Source of the DNA: Citrus sinensis
Lineage: Eukaryota; Streptophyta; Magnoliopsida; Sapindales; Rutaceae
Length of the DNA stretch: 64,000 bases
Assembly (NCBI RefSeq): GCF_022201045.2
Contig: NC_068557.1
Span: 25,893,501-25,957,500, forward strand
Direction of reading: 5' to 3'
In this document: positions 49,270-61,192 of the stretch, piece by piece
How the letters are laid out: every line of letters starts with the position of its first letter
Position numbering within the stretch: the first letter of the stretch is position 1
Made by a program: the position numbers and the translations under genes
The notes under the pieces: generated by a model
Seen by the model: the letters and a program-made list of their open reading frames with translations, nothing else
Told to the model about the DNA's origin: nothing
Databases searched by the model: none

Positions 49270-49350
49270 GAATTTGAGTTAATAAAGACTCGAACCGCTA
49301 CTCTCACATTTGTCAGAGCAAGCGGTTCACCACTCAGCTAAAAGTGCAGT
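49270..49350 (-). mobile_element. tRNA-related SINE or tRNA relic
   Basis: On the minus strand an A-box-like TAGCTGAGTGGT (complement of 49329-49340) is followed about 42 nt later by a B-box-like GCGGTTCGAGTCT (complement of 49286-49298). This is the spacing of an internal RNA polymerase III promoter. The flanks do not pair into an acceptor stem, so a tRNA-derived SINE head or decayed tRNA is more likely than a working tRNA gene. No target duplication or tail was fixed. Confidence 0.5.
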
Positions 49351-49525
49351 GGCGACTCAGACCCTAACTGAAAGTGATTTAAAATAAATTACTCATAATT
49401 ATAATTCAAATTGTATTTTATACAACCAATAAATTTAACTAGGCCACGTCAGCTAAATTTCTATAAGAATTTGTAATTATATCATCATGCTTGTAATAAT
49501 TGTGAATTGATATTTAAAACGTTCT

Positions 49526-49740
49526 ATATATATATATATATATATATAGTCCTTTTCTAGTGCGGACGTCCTTATTTATTTTTTATGCGGATACACTTTA
49601 AAACCGCATGGTTTAAGAGAGTTAGTTTTTAACTCTTTAAAACCATGCGATTTTATAATTTATTTAGTAACTAATTCTTTTAAACCACACGGTTTAAAAG
49701 TGTATCTACCCTGAGAATGATTATATATATATATATATAA
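49526..49740. mobile_element. Nested-hairpin MITE inserted in a (TA)n tract
   Basis: The core (about 49551-49722) is flanked on both sides by TA microsatellite (about 49526-49548 and 49722-49739). The outer arms GGATACACTTTAAAACCGCA and the inverse of TTTAAAAGTGTATC pair. The left half is itself a hairpin: AAACCGCATGGTTTAAGAG against CTTTAAAACCATGCGATTT. Insertion within (TA)n recalls the rice Micron MITEs. There is no coding capacity. Confidence 0.6.
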
Positions 49741-50545
49741 GATTTGCTCAAATAATTTACACTGTTTCTCATGAAACTTTGATTTAGTCGCATGCCACCT
49801 AAAGTAAAATCAAAATGAAAACATTTCCAATATTATAGCAGTAGTAAACAGTGAACAGTAATATATTATAGCTCTTTCATCCGAACCACTAACTAGTTGC
49901 AAACACAGTGACATTTCTAGGGTATTAATCAACCTTCATCATCCTCTACTTGTGAGGTTTCCATGATTCATCAATATTCATCACTATCTTGTCCTCATGG
50001 CTCAGACTATTGATCAATGCTGAGAACATACGCATTGCCTTTGTCTGATCCCAAATACTCATTGCCTTATCTACTCGGTCTTCACTGCAAAACATCCTAA
50101 CTACAATCTCATTGGTATTCGGCCACTCTTTGTATCAAACATCTTAATATTGGTTTCACTTTTTAAGCCAGCTAGGTGGCCTGTAGAATATGAAGGGTGA
50201 AGGGGACATGTTATTTTGCAATGGCATTTGTAAATTATTTTTTTATTTAAAAAAATATAATTTAACTAGTTTCCTAATGATGAAGTCAGATTCTATCATA
50301 TTAGAATGGATGATGAAGTATCCCTAAAAAGATGGAGTGATTCTTCCGTAAATATGTAATTGAAAGTAGATTTTTGATAAAGTTTTGAAATTATTATGGA
50401 ATCAACATATCATCCAAAAATCCCTGATATTATGGATACCAAAAGGGTCTCAAATCATTTTAAATACCACTGAGACTTCTCCTCCAAAATTCATTACACT
50501 ACTTGTAAATCCTTTCATCCTCATACAATTTTCATTCACTACAGC
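49741..50545 (+). promoter_or_regulatory. Upstream region of alpha-galactosidase copy B
   Basis: No gene or clear element is seen. Unlike copies A and C, no TATAAATAG is found; the nearest AT core is TTTAAATACC at about 50458, some 85 bp from the ATG, so promoter strength may differ. Confidence 0.4.
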
Positions 50546-53257
50546 ATGGGCAATAGAGTTGACCATACGCTTGTGAGATTATTATGTTTGTTAATATCAT
50601 CATTAATGGTGACAGGTGTTGCCTCGTCGCGAGCAACAATTCTAGGGACCGGGGCAGATGACAAACTTAATCACAACAACCAGCCATTGAGGCGAAATCT
50701 GCTAGCAAATGGCCTTGCTGAAACTCCTGCTATGGGGTATGTACTTATTTTTATACACATGTAGCTCTTTGTAATATTATATTCGTAATCTTTTGTTTCT
50801 GCTAATGTAGTAATGTGTATGCATGACCACTGAGTATATTTCATATATAATCTTCTGTCTCTCCACAACTCAACATGACTACTCGATTCCCTCAGTGTCT
50901 TTTATGAAATAACTAGTTTGTCCACTCTGCAACGTTTATTTTGGATTGAATTTAAATTGTTGGTCTGTTCCTTTGCTATAGGTGGAATAGTTGGAATCAC
51001 TTCTGGGGAAATATCAATGAGGATATCATCAAAGCTGCCGGTATGTTTATTCATACTTATTTTTTACTTCAATTTTGCCAAAGCTATTGCGGCAGAGCAG
51101 TTTTATATCTTTTGGAACTGGTTTTGAACAGCTGATGCTCTAGTTTCCAGTGGTCTAGCCAAGCTTGGATATATCTATGTTAACATTGGTATGCTGCAAT
51201 TGTATTTTTCATTTCTTATTGTGTATTTTTCATGGACAAAAGTCTAAAAATAGCTTGATTTCTTAGATGATTGTTGGGGTGAACAAGATCGTGATGAGAA
51301 GGTATCTTTCTATGTATTTTTCATCTCTATTTGCATATATAACCAAAAAATATGGAAAAAGAGAAGTGATACTTTAAGGCACATTAATTCCAGGGCAATT
51401 TACAAGCTAGAAACACTACATTTCCATCTGGCATTAAAGCTCTGGCAGACTATGTTCACGGCAAGGGGCTTAAACTCGGGATTTACTCAAGTGCTGGGTA
51501 ATGTGTCACAAAGTTATATTAGTTGTTGGAATTTGATAATTTCGCACGCTCATAGAAACATTTCTTTCTATTTTGCAGGTATTATACTTGTAGCAAACAA
51601 ATGCCTGGTTCACTTGGTTATGAGGACCAAGATGCTAAAACCTTCGCCTCATGGGTATGAATTTTTAGTCTTCCTTTTTTTTTTGTTTTGGATTCTATTA
51701 TCTTAGTAGCTGCCTCCGATGAGATCATATAATTCACCTTTTGTGCAGGGTGTTGATTACTTGAAGTATGATAATTGTTACAATGATGGCTCAAAGCCCA
51801 TGGACAGGTAACTAAATCAAAGTCGTAATACAAATACTTGTTGTATATTCCATCTTCACTTCAGTATGTAGATACAAAATGTTACATTACCTCGTTTTTG
51901 TAGATACCCTGTAATGACAAGAGCTTTAATGAACACCGGACGCCCGATCTACTACTCTCTATGTGAATGGTAATTTATCTGTGTAATTGATGATGAAATC
52001 TTTAACAAATATTTTTTTTTTCTTTTTCCCCTCTCGGGGCTTAATGTACTCTTCTTTCTTCACGTTAGGGGAGACATGCACCCTGCTTTATGGGGAGATA
52101 AGGTAGGAAATAGCTGGAGAACTACTGGTGACATTGAGGATACATGGGACAGGTAATTTTGTTTTTTTTTTGGGGAAAAGAAAATGTCTGAGTCATTGAT
52201 CAAAATGGCCTAGTAGTGGCATAGACTAGTTGTTTGCTTGCTCCTTGGCAGCATGATCTCCAGAGCAGACGAAAATGAAGCTTTTGCCAAATATGCAAGG
52301 CCCGGTGGTTGGAATGGTTAGAATTTTATAACTGGAACATTCATTCTGCAATGCGGAAATGATTACAAGACAATCTGCCTTGTTTATGAAGGTTCTTCTT
52401 TTATGTAAACAGATCCTGACATGCTAGAGGTGGGAAATGGAGGGATGACAAAAGATGAATATATTGTACACTTTAGTATATGGGCCATTTCCAAGGTACT
52501 ATTACTCTCTTTCACTTGGCGGAATGAAAGCATACATGTTCTGGTGGGGAATCTGCAGCTTATGAACAAGTGGTTTTGCATTTTCAGGCTCCTCTTCTCC
52601 TTGGCTGTGACGTTAGAAATATGACAGATGACACACTAGAGATCGTTGGCAATAAAGAAGTCATTGCGGTAAACCAAGGTGATTAGATTACATTATACGT
52701 TATAAACAGTTAGATTAGCATCGCTAGACTTATCCAGATATTGATTTCATGTTGTTCATAAATGTATGTATCAGATCCACTGGGCATTCAGGCAAAGAAG
52801 GTTAGGTGGGAAGGCGATCAAGAGGTAAAATTGCTAGTTAGCAACTTTTCTTGAGACTGAAGTTGTGCTGATCTTCGACTGAATCATCGAACAAGTCTAA
52901 CGTTTGTCTTTCTCTTTCGCAGGTATGGGCAGCGCCACTGTCCGGCTACAGAATAGCTTTACTCCTAGTAAACCGAGGCCCCTGGCGTTATGCTGTCACC
53001 GCCAAATGGGAAGACATTGGAATACCTCCAAACAGTGTTGTTGAAGCTAGAGATCTCTGGGAGGTACGTGTAATTTAGGATTCATCAGCTACCAACAGCC
53101 TTAGAATATTTGTTCGCATTTTTTCTGCATCACTTACTGGTGAATGGGTGTGCGTTTTATGCAGCACAAGACATTGACAAAGCAATTTGTAGGAAACCTG
53201 TCGGCTATGGTGGGTTCTCATGCGTGCAAAATGTACATCTTGAAGCCTATTTCTTAA
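50546..53257 (+). CDS. AGAL: Alpha-galactosidase (GH27), tandem copy B
   Basis: Fifteen exons with lengths identical to copy A: 50546-50736, 50982-51040, 51132-51188, 51267-51301, 51394-51497, 51579-51654, 51749-51807, 51904-51969, 52069-52152, 52252-52316, 52413-52495, 52588-52678, 52775-52824, 52923-53063, 53165-53257; 417 residues and intact. It has a signal peptide ([17 protein letters not shown]), a catalytic nucleophile in YLKYDNC, acid/base in [17 protein letters not shown] and SWRTT. One oddity: the segment after WNSW reads NHFWGNI, with Gly where copies A, C and the damaged copy have Cys (HFNC, HFWC, HFHC). In rice alpha-galactosidase that Cys bonds to the Cys of DDCW, which copy B retains, so one disulfide is probably lost. 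The turn before the core reads ETPAMG instead of TPPMG. Confidence 0.93.
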
Positions 53258-54018
53258 GAAGTCTTTTGAACTACGAAGAGTTTGCTTAGGGGAACATTCT
53301 ATGATGTAATTGTTATCTCTTATTTAGTCACAGTGTCTTTATCTTAGTGTTGGGAATTTAATAATTGTCTTTGTACTCGAAATTAATTGTTAACGATGAT
53401 TTGGAGGAAGCAAAGCTTCATTCTATCCTCTCTTTTTTTTTTTTTCTTCATACATACTTCAGCCAAAAGAAAGTTTGAACTGATGGCTGTAAATTAAAAT
53501 GACATTTGTAATTCCAACATCCAAAAATGTGCATGATCTCAAATTTGACTATATTTGTTAATTATTATCATGGCCAATATATATAAAACAATTTTGTTCG
53601 CAGTCCTTAGTAATTTACTATAAAGTCACAGACTCACAGATTGATCAATTGCCACAACCTTAATACGATTGATATCCATGTTCAACAATTGTTTTACTTT
53701 TTAGAAATTATTACCAAATGAAAGTAATAAAGTGTAAATAGTACCTATTAAATGAATTACACACACACACACACAAAACACTTAATCAACGATGTCACAT
53801 TAAAATTTAAACACTGTTTGGACAGATCATTTACGTGTTTTGCTCTTTGAAACTCAGAATAAAACAAAACACGTAATATATTAATGTGATAGCGATGATT
53901 ACTAGCATAGCACACCACATTATGTATTTATTTGATCAGACTATTTGCCATCAAAACTATCAATAAAGAAAATTGTTAGGGGGCACAGCAAAGTCACCGA
54001 CACAACACACACGAAAAA
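53258..54018. other. Spacer after alpha-galactosidase copy B
   Basis: It holds the 3' UTR with the shared GGAGGAAGCAAAGCTT phrase (about 53403), a (CA)n tract at 53759-53775 and AT-rich DNA. No gene is visible. Confidence 0.45.
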
Positions 54019-55027
54019 TAGGGATGATAATTGTACCTACAAATATGTCCAAATCCGCCCGTCAAAACTTATCCGCTGCGGGTAATTTTATCTGTTGCGG
54101 GCGGGTTTAGTATTATAAACTAAAACCCGCAAATGGATACGAGTGAGTTTAGTATTAACCTTATATTCGGCGGATACTCGCATGGATATCCATCAAACTC
54201 GCAATATTTTTTCTAAATATTTTTAATTTAATTTTAATCTAAAAAATATATAAAGAAAATAATGTAATTATTCAAATTACCAAACAATAAAAGGCTTAAA
54301 ATTATGTATGTGTGTACATGTCCCATCTCCCATTCTAAAGTCATGACATAAAGAAAACTAAAGGCATTTTCTCTTTGACTTAACCGCACACCTATCTGAC
54401 CATCTCTCATCTCTGTCTTCATTCAATCATTCTTTTCTTCTTCAGCCTTGAGTTTGTTATACATTACAAATCTATTATATTTTTGTATGTACTATTTTTC
54501 TTTAACTTAATACATGAATTATTTCATTATTATAATTTTTTTCTCCGAATTAGTATTTAAAAATATTAATATTAATTATTATTCTAGGAATTGTGTTGGA
54601 TGAGTGCTTATGGTGGTGAATGAAATGAAGATCTTCTCTTGGAGCTTATTTTAAATGATAATATAAAATGTAATTATTATTTTTAAGTACTAGTTTGTGT
54701 TTTTTAAATGGATTTGTATAATTTATACTTAAATTTAAGAATTTGTGTTGGATTGATATTAAAATTTTAATTTTTTCATTTATATTAGTTAAATATAAAA
54801 TTGAGTATGTTATATAGAATTTGAGGTTATTATTATAAATTTATATATTAAATATTTATAATTTTAAATACAAAAATTTATAAAAAATTCACCGAATATC
54901 ATTGTAGATTTGATAATTATCAAAATTTACTATAAATTATGAGTGAATTTAATAATTTAAATTTTATACGGGTTTAAATTTGGTAATCACATACTGCAGG
55001 GGTGCCATTAGCATCCCTAATGAGAAA
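54011..55027. mobile_element. hAT-like non-autonomous element between copies B and C
   Basis: The ends are TAGGGATGATAATTGTACC (from 54019) and the inverse of GGTGCCATTAGCATCCCTA (to 55019), good inverted repeats of about 19 bp. Flanking 8-mers ACGAAAAA and ATGAGAAA match at 6 of 8 positions, fitting a decayed 8-bp hAT duplication. Sub-terminal GCGGGCGGGTTTAG-type motifs are typical of plant elements beginning with TAGGGATG. The roughly 1-kb interior is AT-rich with no transposase. Confidence 0.65.
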
Positions 55028-55651
55028 TATCTAATCGTATCTTTCAATTTGGAAGTAGGTTGCTTTAAAAAGACATCTCTAGCTAGCAACGAAGGACGAA
55101 AGTAGAAGAAGGTCACGAGTCATGACATGACAGCGGCACAGGCGCTGTGGGACCACAGACCAAAATGTTTAATATGTAAAACTAGAGGGGCCAAATTATA
55201 TTTCAATAAAATAGTAGGGCCCGCCATTGCAGGGACACTCGCGCACTTGTGAGCTGTGAGAGGCCACAGTTTCACTCGTCGCCACCTTTATATATTGTAT
55301 GATGAATTTATCCATGCTCCGTTACTACTTACTACTTTTCAGAAATAATTGTCGTTAAAATTTTTTTTTTCTTCATTGTTATAATAATTGGTCGATTTTA
55401 AAAACATTAAATGTGAAAAGTTTTACAGTATCAGCCGAAGGATGACGCGGGCTTTACTATAAAAGACAATCTTTTGCGTTAATCATTTTGGATACTTCTG
55501 CTTAATAAAATCCCCGAAATCCCATAAAAGTATCCCTGTAAATATGGAAAAACGTTTTTGAACGTTAAGCTGGATTCGATGACGAGTCATCCTAAACTTA
55601 TCCAAATGCAACAGCTTGTATCTTAAAATGCTGATGTGCTTTAAAGGTGTC
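55028..55651 (+). promoter_or_regulatory. Upstream region of alpha-galactosidase copy C
   Basis: No gene is seen. A GC-richer stretch at 55080-55290 precedes an AT-rich part and the TATA box. A GATGACGCGGG motif (about 55440) could bind bZIP factors, but that is only a match. Confidence 0.35.
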
Positions 55652-55660
55652 TATAAATAG
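55652..55660 (+). promoter_or_regulatory. TATA box of alpha-galactosidase copy C
   Basis: TATAAATAG lies about 119 bp before the ATG at 55771; a (TG)n tract (about 55748-55766) sits in the leader just before the start. Confidence 0.6.
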
Positions 55661-55770
55661 CAACCGTGATTTCTCCACATCCCAAGTTGACTACTGCTCT
55701 CATCAATTGAGTCTCTCTTTCAAACACTTCGTTTTGATTTAGCATTAGTGTGTGTGTGTGTGTGTGGAAG

Positions 55771-58345
55771 ATGGGTACAAGGACTGAGGGCTTACTTGGA
55801 AAGCTGATATGTGTGCTACTATCATGTTTAATGGTGATGGCAGCTGCCTCATCGAGAGCAACAATAATGGGGAAGGTGTCAAACACCAAATTCCACCATC
55901 ACAGTGAGCGGCTCAGGCGAAATTTGCTTGCAAATGGCCTTGGAAAATCCCCTCCAATGGGGTTTGTATTAACCTTTTTGTTTTGTTAATTTTCTTTCAG
56001 TATAAATTGGTTCAGTTTGGCTGATGATGTCGCTTTATTATTTTGCAGGTGGAATAGTTGGAATCACTTCTGGTGTGATATTAATGAAGATATTGTGAAA
56101 GCAGCAGGTTAAGCTAATATTCATTGTTTTTTCCTTTTTTTTCTATCTTGGTTCATTTTACATCAAACATGTATTAAAGCTGCAACAGTACTGGTACTGA
56201 TTTTTTATTTGCTTGGTTGGTAATAGCTGATGCTTTGGTTTCAAGTGGTCTGTCCAAGCTTGGATATGAATACGTGAATATCGGTACACTGCAATCATAT
56301 TTTTTTATTCAATCTTTATTCTACATCTGCTGTTTTTATCGTTATTGACGGAAATGGCTAACTGAAGACTGTAACATCCTTGATTCTTAGATGATTGTTG
56401 GGGTGAACAAGTTCGCGATGAGAATGTACGATGTGTCTCTATCTATTCTGGTTCTCTAATGTTTGAATTAGAAAATGAAGTGGTTCATAACAAATTGTGT
56501 ATGTTGCAGGGCAATTTGCAAGCTAAGAACGCTACATTTCCATCCGGCATCAAAGCTCTGGCTGACTATGTTCACAGCAAGGGGCTTAAGCTTGGGATAT
56601 ACTCAAGTGCAGGGTAACACACATATATGCTGTTGAAACTTGAGCGTTCCTTTTATCAGAGCAACTAAAGCACACAGATGAATTTCCATCTATTTTGTAG
56701 GTATTATACTTGTAGCAAACAAATGCCAGGTTCACTTGGTTACGAGGAGCAAGATGCTAAGACCTTTGCCTTATGGGTATGAATGTCTAGTTTTTATTTT
56801 CTGTTTGGAATTCAACTGTCTTAGTCGCTGCCACTGGTGAGAAAATGTTATAATTAAACTCTTTGTGCAGGGTGTCGATTATTTGAAGTATGATAACTGC
56901 TACACTGATGGCTCAAAGCCAATGGACAGGTAATTAAATAATAACTATAAAACAAAACTCTTATACTTTCCGTCTTAATTTATGCATTCAGATACAAAAA
57001 GTCACATCACCTTGCTTATGCAGATACCCTATAATGACCCGAGCTTTGATGAAGGCTGGCCGCCCAATTTATTACTCTCTATGTGAATGGTAATAATGTT
57101 TTACCTCTGCAGTCAAGTCGCCACCCAAATCTTCTTTTTGTTCATCACATTCTTTTTTCCTAAACAGGGGAGACATGCACCCAGCTCTGTGGGGTTTTCA
57201 AGTAGGAAATAGTTGGAGAACTACCGGTGACATTACCGACACATTCGAAAGGTGCACATTTACATTCAGAATCAAAATATTTTGAGGTTGGTTGACCTAT
57301 CCAAGTTATTATTACCTTGTTTCTTTTGACAGCGTGATGTCCAGAGCAGATGCGAATGAAGTCTATGCTGACTATGCAAGGCCTGGTGGTTGGAATGGTT
57401 AGAATTACGAAATTATGTCAAATCTTTCACCAATGCAGAACTAAATTTAACAAAATGTTTACCTTTCATGAGACGTTTTTTCTGTGTTTCATCACATTTG
57501 AAAAGATCCGGACATGCTTGAGGTTGGAAATGGAGGAATGACAAAAGATGAATATATCATACACTTTAGTTTGTGGGCAATTTCCAAGGTATGGATCGTT
57601 GTAATTGGAATCATCTGTTTCATGAATGACTGCATGTTCTGATGGCTTTGATTGGTACTACAGGCTCCCCTTCTTCTTGGCTGTGATGTGAGAAATTTGA
57701 CCAAAGATACCATGGATATTATCGGCAATAAAGAAGTCATAGCAATTAACCAAGGTAAGTAGATTATATCAATTCCTGACACTGCATAAATTAATTAGAG
57801 TTCTTAAAATGTTGAATCATATTATCACATATCGCAGATCCGCTTGGTGTCCAAGCAAAGAAGGTTCGGACTGATGTTGAGGTAAAATATCCAGCTGAAA
57901 AAGCGAGCAGACTATACTTTTGAATGTTCTTGTTCATACTCCCTTATAGAATCACGAACAAACTATCATTTGTGTTTTTGCCTCAACAGATTTGGACGGC
58001 ACCTCTTTCAGGCTATAGGTTTGCTGTACTTATAGTCAACCGAGATCAATGGCCTGCTAATGTCACAACACACCTGGAAGACTTTGGAATCCCCCCCAAA
58101 ACTTCTGTCACAGCAAGAGATCTTTGGGAGGTATTATTCACAAACGAGCCTTATGATATTCATACTTTCATTTTTTTGGTTTGCCGCATGGAATTTGATT
58201 AGCATTTGTGGTACTTCTCCTAATATATACATATATATGTTGTTTTATGCAGCATAAAACATTGGAAACGCCATTGGTGGGGAATTTATCAGCCAACTTG
58301 GATCCTCATACATGCAAGATGTACCTGTTGCAGCCGATTTCTTAA
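55771..58345 (+). CDS. AGAL: Alpha-galactosidase (GH27), tandem copy C
   Basis: Fifteen exons: 55771-55961, 56049-56107, 56227-56283, 56391-56425, 56510-56613, 56701-56776, 56871-56929, 57024-57089, 57168-57251, 57333-57397, 57506-57588, 57664-57754, 57838-57881, 57990-58130, 58253-58345; 415 residues and intact. Exon 13 is 6 bp shorter than in A and B. It has a signal peptide ([17 protein letters not shown]), NHFWCDI, DDCWGE, nucleophile YLKYDNC, SLCEWG, SWRTT and acid/base [11 protein letters not shown]. Differences from the family pattern are TFALWG (others have ASW), DTFESVM (others have DTWDSM) and a beta-sandwich reading [12 protein letters not shown]. The start was chosen at the ATG after the (TG)n leader tract, not at an upstream in-frame GTG. 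Expected role: acid alpha-galactosidase of apoplast or vacuole. Confidence 0.93.
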
Positions 58346-58775
58346 GATGTCAAGTTCATTACACGGCTTTTGTGTTGGCTAGGAGTTTTTAGGAATGCAA
58401 TTGGTGTCTTTTAGTCTAGAATAATTAGTGATAATTGGAAGATATTTATGATGTAATTGGTCTCTTCTGGTTTTATGGCAATTTGGAAGAAGCAAGGTCT
58501 CCGCTTTATGTTCAGATATATTGTTTCTGTCATTCTGCCTGCTTCACAATCTTTATGTAACGAACATGATTGAATTTGATTAGAGCTAAAAAGTGAGAAA
58601 ACTTTAATTTTACCCAAAAGGGTGACCGGGTGAGGGACCTTTTGGACCAAATGGAAAAAATATATTCTTATTTGTGAAATCAATAAACATACAAGGACCT
58701 CAGACTGCGAAAAGTTATAAATACCGAAAAGTGTAGAGAGATTAGCAGCATTGGTTTCCATATTTGAAGGGAAAC
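58346..58775. promoter_or_regulatory. Spacer and TATA box before the DUF3531 gene
   Basis: The copy C 3' UTR includes GGAAGAAGCAAGGTCT (about 58482), the copy of the shared 3' flank. TATAAATA at about 58716-58723 is 53-60 bp before the next ATG. Confidence 0.5.
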
Positions 58776-61192
58776 ATGAACTCAGTGAGAGTGTGGGGAT
58801 TTAGTAACGAAACCCATCACCTTCAACTTCTCAATCAATTATCAAATCCAGCATTTCAATTTTGGGCTTCTAATTCACTGACAGTCTTTCCCAATAGCAA
58901 AAGTGAGTGCTTCTCAGTTATAACGACAGCGAAGAAGGGGCCTCGGCTTCAGCCAATCCATGCTGCTGCTAGTGAAGATGGTGGCAGAAGCAGTAGCGGT
59001 AGAAATAAAAGAAACGAAGTCGTGGATGCTAAGGGTTCAGGAACGTCGGCGAGAGGGAGGAGGCTGCTGAAGGTTCGGGAAGAGAAGAGGAGGCGAGAAC
59101 ACGATAGGCTTCACAATTATCCTTCATGGGCTAAGTTAGTTACTCCTTTTTTTTCTTTTTTGGGGAGAGTTAGTTACTTTTTTTTAATGTTTGTCTTCTA
59201 TGTGTTTGAATTATTACCTCAGTGAATGCCACCTTTTGTCTAACTATTTATATATTATGCTGCAGGGTCCTTGAAGATGCCTGCAAAGATGATGAGGAGC
59301 TCCGAGCAGTTCTTGGCGACAGCATTGGCAACCCTGAACTTATGAGAAAACGAGTCAGTACTTAAGTAAAGGTTTATTTGTTTATGATTTTAGATTTTTT
59401 CCCCCTATTATATGTCTATCGAAATGCATCCGAGTGGGCAATAAGCTGTCAATGATTTTTCCCGGATAAAATTTTGGTGTCCATTATGTTGATTTTGTGT
59501 CCACCGGCTCCTATGCATAATGTATTTGTGAGGTGAAATTGTAATGTATTTGGCAAACATGCTGCAGGTTGAAGAACGAGTTAGAAAGAAGGGTAGAAAC
59601 TTCAATAAGTCGAAAACTGGCTCTGTCCTTGCATTCAAAGTCAGCTTTAGAGAGTAATATACCTCCTACTTTACTTGAAGTTTCCTGCCAAGGGTTTAAT
59701 AAACTTACTCATCAGCTGGTTGAATTTGTTAACAAGTTTTTTGGTGTTCTTGTATGTACTATTTGTTGATATACCTTACCTTTCATAATATTGATTTTCT
59801 ACTTTAACTGCACAGATTTAACCCCCTGGATTCTTACATATGGTTTGAACTATATGGATCACCATCTGATCGGGACGTTGATCTTATTGGTAGTGTAAGT
59901 GTTTCATAGAAGATTCTCCTTTTAGTTTGTCATGGTGACAATGGATTCTCCTTTGATGTCAGGAATGCTCTCTGTTTAATTACTACATTTGCTGCTTGTA
60001 CCTTTCATTTGTTCTTTATCTTTTTTTGTGGATCATGATATTACAGGTTATCCAGTCATGGTATGTTATGGGGCGATTGGGAGCCTTTAATTCTTCTAAT
60101 CTGCAGGTTTGCTCCTATTTCTCTGTGTCTTATTTTCTTAACTATTGTGTGGTTATTGCGCTTTTGGATGGGCTAAGGTTCGAATATTGGCTAGGTATTT
60201 TAAGAAAAAGGAATATTTCACACACTTCCTTGTTTGGGAGGAAATTATGGGTTATCTACTTGTACTTATTACTGCAGGAGGAAATTTTTTGCATGCATTC
60301 GATTTTTTTAGGCAAGTCGTTTGGTAAAATATCTTCATAATTGAAATATACGACCAATTATCCCTTCTCTTCATTATTGATCCTAGAAAGGTTCATGTTT
60401 TATAGAAATATCCTATGCAGCATAATAAAAACTTTGGCCGAAAAAATATGAAACGTAAAGAAAAGTAAAAATAGAAAATGATAAAAGAATATTGATCGGT
60501 CCTTATGGTTGATTATTAAATACTTTGAGAATATGTAATGTGTAACAAAAGAAAGATTTTCATGTGGTATTATTCTTGACAAATAGATGACTTAATTTGA
60601 GATTGAAAATTCTTTTCCCTTAATGTTAGCTGATTTATTTAATTTATGCTGAGCAAGAAAACTGATATCATGTTTGACTGTTTGTGACAGTTGGCAAACT
60701 CATCAATAGAGTACAATCCCCTATATGACGCAGAAAAGGGCTTTTCCGTTATGCCATCTTCATTTCATGATATCAGTGATGTTGAGTTCCAGGATAATTG
60801 GGGCCGTGTTTGGTACGAGTTCAAGAACTCAAAACTGCATATTTGCTTTTGCATTCTATTCAATTGGAGAAGTCTGATTTCTGAAGTATACATATCCTTT
60901 TACAGGGTCGATCTGGGCACATCGGATTTTTTTGCTGTTGATGTCCTCCTCAACTGTTTGACAGTACTGAGTTCAGAGTAAGCCTTATGGATATGATGTT
61001 ACCATTATATTATATCTATGTGCCGGGGATAGATCATTGTTCATCTTTGTACTTAGCTGGTTTTTCCTTTTTGTTCATCCAAATCGCAGATATTTAGGCA
61101 TTCAACAGATAGTATTTGGTGGCCGTCGCATGGGTGATTGGGAAGAAGGCATGACAAGCTCTGAGTTTGGATACAAGTATTTCAAGATCTAA
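58776..61192 (+). CDS. DUF3531 protein, probably plastid
   Basis: Eight exons: 58776-59134, 59266-59353, 59568-59653, 59816-59894, 60047-60106, 60691-60812, 60906-60977, 61090-61192; 322 residues. The leader (about 1-65) is Ser-rich and low in acidic residues, like a transit peptide. A basic, charged helix follows (RRLLKVREEKRRREHDRLHN), then YPSWAKVLEDACKDDEELR and a compact C-terminal domain: FNPLDSYIWFELYGSPSDRD, SVIQSWYVMGRLGAFNSSN, DNWGRVWVDLGTSDFFAVDV and YLGIQQIVFGGRRMGDWEEG. The pattern matches the plant and cyanobacterial DUF3531 family, which has no settled biochemical function. A neighbour order of DUF3531, katanin p80 and alpha-galactosidases recalls Arabidopsis At5g08370-At5g08400. 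ATG 58776 was chosen over an upstream TTG; it has a TATA box 53 bp before it. Confidence 0.88.

Noticed and set aside
60145-60340. Open frames in the DUF3531 gene between exons 5 and 6
   Set aside because: They lie within the intron; the GGTTCGAAT phrase there lacks a matching A box, so it is not a tRNA either.
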